This document shows, in pieces, positions 55,314 through 64,000 of a stretch of 64,000 bases of DNA (positions are counted from its first letter, which is position 1; every line of letters begins with the position of its first letter). The DNA comes from Piezodorus guildinii (lineage: Eukaryota; Arthropoda; Insecta; Hemiptera; Pentatomidae): positions 142,565,143 to 142,629,142 of the forward strand of contig CM041292.1 in NCBI GenBank assembly GCA_023052935.1, in the 5' to 3' direction. The translations under genes were made by a program, and so were the position numbers. Below the pieces are notes generated by a model that did not search any database, was not told the origin of the DNA, and worked only from the letters and a program-made list of their open reading frames with translations.

Positions 55314-55706
55314 CAATTGAGACGTTGGTTTCCAAAAGGTACTATATCCATTCTAGGAAATTTTACAGGAGGCGCGAAATTCTCTCATTACTATATTATT
55401 AAATCAGCTAATTTGGGTCTTTTTGCATTAAAATTTAGAATTATTTTTTTAGTATATTAATAACATCATATTAAAGATATGAAATGAGATGTTTTGGTAT
55501 AATTTGGAACGAAATTAAATGTGTAATTATTTCCTTTAGAAAATAATTATATTTCTAAATTGCGTTTATAAAGGGCTTGGGTGTTCATTAGATAAAATCA
55601 AATAGGAGATTTAGATATAACTAATTGATGAGAATACAAATGTGTAAAAAAATCAATTTCGTAAAAAATGTCCTTTAGTACCTTTTGGAAATCAACGTCT
55701 CAATTG
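55314..55706 (+). mobile_element. Short inverted-repeat transposon, family D, copy 1 (393 bp)
   Basis: Terminal inverted repeats of about 30 bp, CAATTGAGACGTTGGTTTCC continuing AAAAGGTACT, match the reverse complement of the right end at all but one position. No coding capacity. Same length and end structure as 58340-58732. The target duplication is unclear because the ends themselves start with the palindrome CAATTG. Confidence 0.88.
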
Positions 55707-56309
55707 TGAACTGTAGAACATTAATAGGACCATGTCAAAGATACTTAATTATATCAAGTATAACAATTAAACTACGAATTGTCTTATTCATAATCAATTT
55801 AAAATCAAGAATTTTTATAAATATGGAAATAAAATTAGAACAAACATGATTTATATATTAAAAAATATTACGACTTTAATATAGACAAAAAGTTTTCGAA
55901 ACCTTTTGAAAATATGTATGTAAAACTAAAAGGTTAGAGTTAAATATAAATCAGGTTAATTAAATAATATTGGATAAGGATCATTGATATTTTTCAGAGG
56001 CGATCACTATTTTCAAAGCGGCGTGTTATAGTGTATAGAGGGTGACTCAGAAGGGAAACCCTCCTGGGGTTCATCCAGCCTCTATAAAGAGGGTTTTCAA
56101 AAATTAGGTGAAATAACGTGGTGGCTGAGTGTGATCTCGGCCTAATCACTACATGTACCACTTTTATCCTAAAAATAGTACGAATCTCTAAATGTACTGA
56201 ACTCCCTTCACGGTACAGTATTTTTTTAATTACTACCGCCGTTAAGTGAATTTGTCTGTTTTTGGTCGCTGCAATATATTTATGTACATAAATATAAATA
56301 AATAAATAA

Positions 56310-56311
<2 letters not shown>

Positions 56312-56385
<74 letters not shown>
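56312..56385. repeat. (AT)n microsatellite
   Basis: About 74 bp of AT dinucleotides preceded by an AAAT/TAAA tract. Confidence 0.95.
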
Positions 56386-56388
<3 letters not shown>

Positions 56389-56764
56389 AAAATAAAAAAT
56401 TCCTTTGGGCAGGATTTCATTTCTTATATTTTCTCGAGTGTTTCATAAAAGCGGTTTATTAAATCAACCTTAGCTCATTGAGAAGAATAGAGAGACATTT
56501 TCGTGATAGGAAGAAGATATATTTTAAAATAAAATGGATGTCATCCGGGCCCTTCAAAGTTTCGCATAGGATAGGGGTAGTTTACTTTATAAAGACCATT
56601 TTCCATACATAATTAAAATATCCTGATAAAATATGAAGTGTTAGGGGGTACAGAAAATGTTTTTCCTTATAAATATTCAGTAATGAAAATTAAATTCAGT
56701 CCTATAACTCCAGTGTTTATCACGAAGTCTATCCAGTTTTATTAAATATTTATTCAATTATCAA

Positions 56765-56960
56765 CAATAGAAGTTTTTTACTTTCACTTACTAGTATATG
56801 AAGTATATAGTAAGGGAAAGTATCGCGACCGTGAAAATTTTCGAATTCGAGTTTTCCCTGTTAAGACAAGCCCCGTGAGTCCAAATGACCAAGTCCCGCA
56901 AAAAGGTCCCTGAGTGTATGCCGACATCGTATATTAGGTTGACAAAATTAAAAAGATGTT
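56765..56960 (-). repeat. Family A dispersed repeat, right-end fragment (A6)
   Basis: The minus strand reads TTTGGACTCACGGGGCTTGT, then GAAAATTTTCACGGTCGCGA, ending in AAGTGAAAGT, matching the family A right half. The left half is absent. Confidence 0.7.
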
Positions 56961-58339
56961 TTACTGAAAAAATAGAATCTAGGCGGATAAAGTCAGTCGA
57001 GCTGAGCTGTTGAAATTATAAAATATCCTTAGACACGATCTCCTACTTTTGGAGTTCCAATCTCTTAATCCCTCACAATGCCCTGTCCAATGGTTTCAGC
57101 CCAATCTTCTAGGACACTTTCAATTCCTTATGTCCTTATTTCGATCCTTTCTCTTTCTCCTGACTTTTAGTGATTACAAAACTTCCTACTTAACTTTGGT
57201 TTACCTACTGTCTTTTTTATTTGATTCACCCAGGTTCAATCATATTTCAATAGATAAAATAATTATAGAATCTTATTATGCTTGAAAAATAATTGCGATT
57301 GTGGGATGATATTGGTTTTAATTATATCAGGCTGGCTATCTTTAGAATTTAGAAGTCTGGTCTCATACAATAGGAACATTAGGATCGCACTTTTTTTGTT
57401 TGTCCCAAACATAGTCACTTTGTTCATATCTTTGAGCTTAAAAAAAAGATATTTAGAGTACTAGAAAAACTATAGTACATTTTAAGAAATGCATGTATAA
57501 TTAAATACATTTTAAAGACATTGTTGGCAGTCTTTAATGCATAGAATGAGTATTATTTCAGTCGATTAATATAGTTTATGCTCTCCCAAACCATATTTTT
57601 TAACTAAGGTTTAAAATGTGTGTTCATGAAACCAAAATAAAAAAAATATTCAAATAAAATAGTTAAAAGTCATATAAATGATTAGCAGTGAGTCCTAGGA
57701 ATCTCCAGGATTCATATATCTTATTATTTATACAATCACATTAGTAAATTAAGGATGTAATAGATCCATGCTGATATTTGTAATTTTCTAGCAACATATA
57801 GGGTTAGATGATTTCCAATATTAAAACTACATTTATTTTATTTATTGCTTTGTTTATGAGGTATATAAGAAGACGTAAATAAAATTTTATAGCAGTTCTT
57901 GGATGCCAATGTTTGGACCACTGTGCTAAAAACTAAAAACAAAAATATTAATAAAAAAATAAACATAAACAAGAAAATAAACTATTAAAATTTATTGAAA
58001 ATAAATGTATTAACTTACATTTATGCTATTCACAATGAACATTCTACTTATCTAGTGAATCTTTTTTAGAGACTTTAGGATGAGGACTAATTTAACTATA
58101 TATGAAGTCAAGTTGTGACTAATAAAAGTAATAATGAATCATAATTAATTATAATAAAATATAATTTAAACATAAAAGAACATTAGCTGGCTATAAATAA
58201 ATTATTAGTTGTTGGTTTCAATTCAGATATTAACATTTTAAAATGTGTTTGTCTAAGTTATTGTTTTCTTAAGTTATTAAGCAAAGGAATGTGTGGAATA
58301 TTTAATGGAAGCGAAATGAGCATATTTTGCTCTGAGGGA

Positions 58340-58732
58340 CAATTGAGACGTTGATTTCCAAAAGGTACTATATCCATTCTGGGGAATTTTACAGGAAGCG
58401 CGAAAATCTCTCATTACTATATTATTAAACCAGCTAATTTGATTCTTTTCGCATTAAAATCTAGAATTATTTCTTTACTATATTAATAAAACCATATTAA
58501 AGTTATGAAATGAAATGTTCTGTTATGATTTGGAATGAAACTAAATGTGTAATAAGTATCTTAAGAAATCAATAGCATTTCTTAATCACGTTATTAAAGG
58601 ACATGAGTGTTCATTAAATACAATCAAATTTAAGATTTAGATAAAACTAAATGAGGAGAATATAAATATGTAAAAATATCAATTTCGTAAAAGATGTCCT
58701 TTAGTACCTTTTGGAAATCAACGTCTCAATTG
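58340..58732 (+). mobile_element. Short inverted-repeat transposon, family D, copy 2 (393 bp)
   Basis: Same orientation as copy 1, about 3.0 kb away start to start, exactly the same length, and with near-perfect 30-bp ends (AGTACCTTTTGGAAATCAAC... at the right). The interior is similar but visibly diverged, for example CATTTCTTAATCACGTTATT versus the corresponding part of copy 1. Both copies are followed by a T-AACTGT segment, so the element may extend about 8 bp further. Confidence 0.88.
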
Positions 58733-58899
58733 TAAACTGTCAAGTTGTAAGGCGGTGCTAAAATGATCCTTAACAAAAACAATCATTTGACCTATATTAG
58801 TGCGTTCTGGACTACTGGTAGAATCAGGTCGAAAACATTGACCGGTATCTGAGAAAACAGTACAGTACGTAACACTTGGAAATTAGCAAATAAATCTAT

Positions 58900-59120
58900 G
58901 AGTTGTAGGACATCCCATCTCGGGGAAAATTAGCGCTTTAAATGGTTGGTGCACATAATCCGGGCGGATGATTCTAGGGCAGCCAAGGAACCACTTATGG
59001 AGTCAGACTGCGTGAAAGACCGAAGTGAAGGTAGGATGGGCTGTGTGGCCGAAGACTTGAGGAAGGTCGGAGTGTCCAGCAGACGTGCCGTTGAATGGAA
59101 TGACTGAGAATAAACGTTTG
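58900..59120 (+). pseudogene. RTE-type LINE relic, extreme C-terminus
   Basis: In one plus-strand frame, RFKWLVHIIRADDSRAAKE near 58935-58995 and GCVAEDLRKVGVSSRRAVEW near 59040-59100 match the tail of RTE-type ORF2 proteins (compare LMWYGHVMRMDE...RW and the GL segment of the 52-kb element). Only this end is preserved. Confidence 0.62.
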
Positions 59121-59289
59121 TAAGGGTCGAAGTGAGCTTCAGGCGCCTGTGATTCCATTTAATAAACTATACAAATAATTACACAATGGTTTATTATTTC
59201 CAAATAATTACTTGAGGTTTTAAGATTTATATAGCATTTTACAGGCAATTAATATGTATACCTATTAATTAATCAAAGGAAAATGACCA

Positions 59290-59470
59290 ATCAATATGTG
59301 GTATTTTTCAATCCGTACGCTAGAAAGACGGATTTTTCTTATTTGTTATTCGGATTCTACGTATTTTGAAACCTAAGATCTGAAATTTTTAGAGGGAGTA
59401 ATTTTTTTAAAAGTTCTTTACAAAGGTTCATTATTGGAAATTATAAACCGAAAATAAAACAATGAAAGCC
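59290..59470 (-). repeat. Family B fragment
   Basis: The plus strand carries TTATTCGGATTCTACGTATT and GGTTCATTATTGGAAATTAT; both are landmarks of the family B inverted-repeat arm (15990, 18690-18790). Confidence 0.65.
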
Positions 59471-59983
59471 ATTATAATGATAATTAAGGTAAATAAATTT
59501 ATATTGAAAATAATATATCACTTTTTTGAAAATGTTATAATTTATAAATATAAACGGTTAGTTAAATTATCTGATAAGAAATTACCTAAAAGATAGAAAT
59601 AGTTTACGCAAATTACTCTTGATGTTTTTTGGAGGGTTTGCTTTGATAATTTGTGATTTATGTATTTTTAATGACGTAAACTATTTACAAGATATTAATT
59701 TATGTTTACAATCTTTAAATCATCCAGTATTTGCTCAATGATGTGAAAAAAAAACAATATAAATAACTCGAAATTTTGGACGAGATTCAAAACAAGGCTA
59801 CCGAGACTGATCGATAGGAGACCAGACTGAACGGCGCTCCAACACCAAGGGCCCTATTCTCAACAATAACTACTTCACATTTTACAAATCTCTCTTTGCA
59901 TTCTGTCTTCGTTTCTATTTAGGAGTACATCGTTTGCATAACGAGTGCTGGATATAAAGTTAATTTATGATGTACGATTTATT

Positions 59984-60620
59984 TCATACTAACTGTAACC
60001 CACGGCTTTTCTCCAGACAATTTCATTTTTCGTTAATTTATACGAGTATGCGTTTATGGTAATAGTAACTATTATACATATAAGCAATCTGTTACTCTTC
60101 AAACTATTTTTATGCACAATGAAGAAAGTGTTACATTTATATTTATACCACATTTTTATTGTATTAAGTAAAATTTACAATAACTAACCAATATAAGTAG
60201 GATTACCCAAAATTACTGAAAACGTTTTAGATTTTAGCCCCATCCGCAAGGGAAGCTTCCCAAACTGAGTTACTAAAGTTTTAGAAATAATTCTGGGGTT
60301 TGCCAATTTTAATGTGATAAATAAAACAATAAAATTGCTACAAATAAATAAAAATGTTGATAGTAGTAATGCACTAAGCAGGCTTGTACTATAGAAATGC
60401 ACCTTAGTTAGCCGTGTGTTACATTTTAAACTTTGTGTACGATAAATAAAAGATTATTATTTCATGTTTGGTATCAATTTTATTTAGTTTAAGTTACAAC
60501 ACACCAGTAACAAGTTGTTACATAGAAATTATTCAATACCATGTTTTTTTTAAACATATCCATTGTTTAATATCATGACTCCTATTTTTCTTCTATTATA
60601 GATGAACCCTTTCTCCAGAA
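59984..60620 (+). repeat. Family C dispersed repeat, copy 2
   Basis: It begins ACTAACTGTAACCCACGGCT and shares AATAAATAAAAGATTATTAT, AAAATGTTGATAGTAGTAAT and ATAACATAG-like segments, in the same order, with 22470/25119-25690. Confidence 0.55.
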
Positions 60621-61406
60621 TAACCTACTTTTTTTTGTAGGATTCAGGATTAAAATAAAACTTTTTTTTTTTTTAATAATAAAAATTAAACATACTTCCA
60701 TGAAAATCTACAAGGAAACATGGATACGATACCCGATTCAATATATTTGTTATAAATTAGTAAATATTATGTTTTCAATACTAGTTAGGTTAAGATTATT
60801 TTGCATTAAGGTGGTTAGAAATTCGATTATCGTTGAAATGATTAAACCTCTTTAAGCCTCCAGGAAAAAATTCAGCTTCACAAGCATAGATAGTCATTTT
60901 TTGAGCTGCTGTGATGACCAGAAAAATGAGTGAAATGCTATTTTCATTTGGTTAAGTTTATTTGTTTGCTATTTTAAAGTGAAGCACAGATAACGGAAAA
61001 TTAAATTTTCCCATATGATGAAAACTTTATTGCACTGTATGGATTCAAAAAAGTACAGAAATAAATAACAGAAATTATATATACTATTTAAATTATATTT
61101 TAAAAGTTAAATTAAGTTTCGATAGGAATCCCATTTAGTTTACAGTGAAACATCCGCTTTTATAACGAGTATGAAATAATTAATAACAAGGTTAGTTTAT
61201 AGTAACTTACCATTTATGTTAAAAACTTATTTACAATTTGGTACGTAACATTGTTTCCAAGATCTTGCTTTTAAATACCTCGATTACAACTTGTGTTGTC
61301 CTTTACGACGTTGGCATTTTAAAATAATTAATAACAATGCTAGTTTATAGATTACAACAACTTACGATTTATGTTGAAAACTTAGTTACGATTCGGTACG
61401 TAATAA
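60621..61406. other. No gene; imperfect duplicated unit
   Basis: AT-rich DNA. The unit starting TTAATAACAAGGTTAGTTTATAG (61170-61290) is repeated with changes from 61328. The second unit contains the palindromic element at 61409-61553, while the first shows what its empty site looked like. Confidence 0.6.
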
Positions 61407-61408
61407 TA

Positions 61409-61553
61409 GGGGTACTCACTACGTTTGCTATAGCATGCTATTTGTGCTATTGTGCTAAACCCATCAATTTTATACAGGAAATAACTGTAGAAACTCGACG
61501 GGTTTAGCAAAATAACACAAATAGCATGCTATAGCAAACGTAGTGAGTACCCC
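61409..61553. mobile_element. Palindromic TA-flanked short transposon (145 bp)
   Basis: About 53-bp, nearly perfect terminal inverted repeats, starting GGGGTACTCACTACGTTTGC and ending in its reverse complement. They surround a spacer of only about 40 bp. TA flanks both sides (61407-61408 and 61554-61555), as for Tc1/mariner-group elements. Transcribed RNA would fold into a long hairpin. Confidence 0.88.
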
Positions 61554-61714
61554 TATTGTTTCTAAAATCTTGCTTACTAAATGGTAGAATGTAACTCGCA
61601 CGATCCTGTACATTTAACTAGCATAACCTTCCTCTTCACCGATAACACATGTTCATAAGTTTATGGACTTACAACTACTTTATATTAACTTGTACGATTT
61701 ATTTGATTGCGTAT

Positions 61715-61835
61715 TATATTTTCTAAAATCTTGCGCTTTCCAACGGCATATTATACGTCTATATTACTATTTATATTTCAGGAATAATTTTTTTATGACT
61801 TGTTACAGAAAATTTGTTTTTATTATACGTTTAAA
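61715..61835 (+). repeat. Family A internal fragment (A7)
   Basis: ATTTTCTAAAATCTTGCGCT then TTCCAACGGCATATTATACG match the family A internal landmark. Confidence 0.6.
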
Positions 61836-62606
61836 GAAAAGATAAATTGTATCGTATTTTACTCATAAACCTTCTAGAAAGAATGCCCTGAATGATGGTG
61901 AAAACCGTATCAAAATCCGTCTTGTGGTTTAGAAGGAGTTAGGGGAAACCAAAATCCCGTTATCATTTTATATAGAGAGATATATATTAAATGTACTTAT
62001 TTTCTGGTTATGACATTATCTTTTGAAAAATACACTGAAGTGTAGTTTCCAAAAATTATTCCTTCCTTGTCTTAGCAAGTAGGGATCTGACAGTTGCTCA
62101 GATGTTATGGCGATTGTTTAATCGGTTAATTACTATTAATATCCTCGATAAGGCCAGAGGTATATCGATGCAACTCGAGTTAGGCAGAAGGTGGATTTGC
62201 TAATTAACCGCGGGTGATTGCAAGCAGTCGCCGATCGGTACTAGCATTGCCTCACAAGTGATTGTCAAGATGTTTCCAAATTGCAGCCGCATTTCGATGA
62301 CGTCATTAGTATTGCAATGTCCACCATTGCACCATTTTTTTAATCAATATTATTATGTATAGCTCAATCCATTCAAAATTGTCCAGAGCTTGCCGCTCAA
62401 CATTTTTGATTTTAATGTTTTTTAACTAGTTATTATCTAATCTTTCATGAATAAAAAACCGTGGATAAAATTTTTTAATAAAACTTTTAGTGTTGCAGCC
62501 GTTTTAATTCAGCTTCACGACCGAAAACATGCTTTGGGAAAATATCTCTCATTTTGGTAATTTTGCAGAGTCAAAACAAGAACTTTATAGAGTCAAAACA
62601 AAGACT
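61836..62606. other. No gene; base-balanced patch with CRE-like site
   Basis: Positions about 62090-62335 are distinctly less AT-rich and match none of the repeats noted here. A perfect TGACGTCA palindrome occurs near 62299-62306. It may be a regulatory or conserved non-coding segment, or an unrecognised old repeat. Confidence 0.4.
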
Positions 62607-62902
62607 TTTTTTATTTACTGAGATTTATTACAATTTGTTTCATAATGAACAGTAGTAATAGTGATGTGATACACATTCATACAATATATACAGAAAATAA
62701 TGATAAAGTCAGAATAATAAAGATATTACATAAAATCGGAAATGAATAATATATACAAAACAATAACAATTAATGAATCATAAAACATACTACAAACAAA
62801 TTAAAACAACAACCTGTAGTAGAGATAAATACAAAGTTGGGAAGTATGATGGGAAGACTGGGGCCTCTCCCTCCATAAGTGGGGGGAGAAGCCTAATCCA
62901 AG
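62607..62902 (-). mobile_element. 5'-truncated Jockey-type LINE, 3' end only
   Basis: The plus strand reads like the first 340 bp of the Jockey element at 45225 (TTTATT...TACAATTTG, ACATTCATAC-ATATATACAG, CTCCCTCCA...GTGGGGGGAGAAG). It is therefore a minus-strand 3' untranslated fragment. A probable 12-bp duplication AAAACAAA[G/A]ACT flanks it (62595-62606 and 62903-62914). It is diverged from the full-length copy, so it belongs to a related or older lineage. Confidence 0.8.
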
Positions 62903-62914
62903 AAAACAAAAACT

Positions 62915-64000
62915 AACAATAAGATAATGATATGCTTTATATTTATGTCCTTACAACTTATTACCTTAAAAGTAAAGAATGTGGTTAAAAAAAAAAAATC
63001 GAAAATTAATAAAAAAAATGAGATTTTTAGCGAGTTAAAAGACTATAAAGGAAAAGATTATTTTTTTATACGTAGCTTAGTCACAGCCCTACTTACTGTA
63101 AAAATCTCGATCATGAGAACATAATACTTTTTAGTATATAAATTTTCAAAAGTGGAAAAAACTTGTTTTTCGCGAAGTTTACACGGGAATATTTCAAAAG
63201 GGACTGAGTGAAAAATTATGAAACTAACACAGTTTACACATATATACATTAATGAAAATTTGACGATTTCAGATGGATTGACCCGTATGCGTTTATTGCT
63301 TTGTATATCGCTTCTATGGTCAGTATATGTAGAGGTGGATTATTGACGGTCACACAGAGCGCAATCGTTCCATCATTTGTTCTAGAATCACTACAAAACT
63401 TTGTCGTTATTATTGTATAGTTCGTGAAAAGTTACTTTTTTAACAGGATTAATAAAAATCTATATTTGGATCTTTTTGACCATTAAACCTTGTTCTAATG
63501 TTATTATTAACCATATCATCTTGTTAGCATCGATAAAAAAAGGATAAATATAAAAGTTGAACGTATTCGATAAATAACTAAAGGATAAAACAGCAAACAT
63601 GATTTTGTGAAATGAGAATAGTTGACTGTGTGTATATATGGAAGAAGTTAGTTCAGGGTGCAGGCAGGGGAACACACAGTTAAGTATAAACTTAATTAAC
63701 TGGTGCCAACGACTTTTGACTGCACCTTGAACTAGTTTCTCCAAAAAATATTTTTGTATGGAACCTTTGGTTTTTGGACAATAACAACAGTAATATAGAC
63801 GTGTATATACCGTTGAAAAGAGAAAGATTTTAGAAAAAATATTATCTTATACAAAAAGTAATAAAAGGTGTTGAATAGGGCATAAACGTATTACTCATTA
63901 TTATACAAAACAATTTAATATTGTTAATATGAATCATCTGTATGTTAATATCAGATTTGCAATATATTTACTTCGGTGAATTATTCATAATAATGTTAAA
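62915..64000. other. No gene seen
   Basis: AT-rich DNA. A short inverted repeat (AGTTCAGGGTGCAG near 63651 with CTGCACCTTGAACT near 63720) surrounds about 55 bp. A reversed family A internal fragment occurs at about 63755-63890 (TAATATAGACGTGTATATAC). Confidence 0.5.

Larger units (their letters stand above)
55707..58339. other. No gene seen between the two family D elements
   Basis: AT-rich DNA with an (AT)n tract at 56312-56385 and a reversed family A right-end fragment at 56765-56960. Short frames near 57050-57465 have no recognisable domain. Confidence 0.5.

Noticed and set aside
57890..57940. Possible right end of a hAT element (GTTTGGACCACTG)
   Set aside because: Too short and degenerate, and not paired with the left-end-like fragment 29 kb away.

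Overview
The window is a strongly AT-rich stretch of eukaryotic, almost certainly arthropod (most likely insect) genomic DNA. Operons, rRNA and free-standing tRNA genes are absent. It is packed with insect-type mobile elements: Jockey-clade, RTE-type and RNase H-bearing LINEs, a Copia LTR element with the half-initiator-tRNA primer site, mariner relics, at least three tRNA-derived SINE families, and several short inverted-repeat transposons. Species cannot be named from the sequence.

Layout. 0-8 kb: SINE and mariner relics inside a large inverted repeat, and a degenerate repeat family (called B here). 8-13.5 kb: two copies of a dispersed repeat with short terminal inverted repeats (family A); one is split by a LINE that kept ORF1 and part of the endonuclease but lost its reverse transcriptase. 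15-19.7 kb: a long inverted repeat built of family B, with SINEs in one arm and in the loop. Near 21.9 kb: the only plausible host coding exon, on the minus strand. 22.5-26.1 kb: a 5'-truncated LINE with a 623-residue reverse-transcriptase frame inside another dispersed repeat (family C). 27.7-33.8 kb: a truncated mariner, then an RNase H-bearing LINE split by a Copia element whose single open frame lacks the reverse-transcriptase domain. 39-43 kb: two Tc1-like short elements, one holding a SINE. 43.9-52.4 kb: the best-preserved part, a three-deep nest in which a family A element holds a full-length RTE LINE, which holds a full-length Jockey-clade LINE; target-site duplications support both insertions and the RTE frame reads through the Jockey insertion point. 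53-64 kb: LINE relics, two 393-bp inverted-repeat elements of identical length, a palindromic TA-flanked element and a 5'-truncated relative of the Jockey element.

The window shows layered transposition rather than genes working together. Order of events can be read from nesting: families A, B and C and the old LINE relics are oldest; RTE, LINE-B and SINE insertions follow; Copia and Jockey are youngest. Family names A, B, C, D, SINE1-3 and LINE-A/B/C are local labels, not database names. All calls come from reading the sequence; no database search was run.
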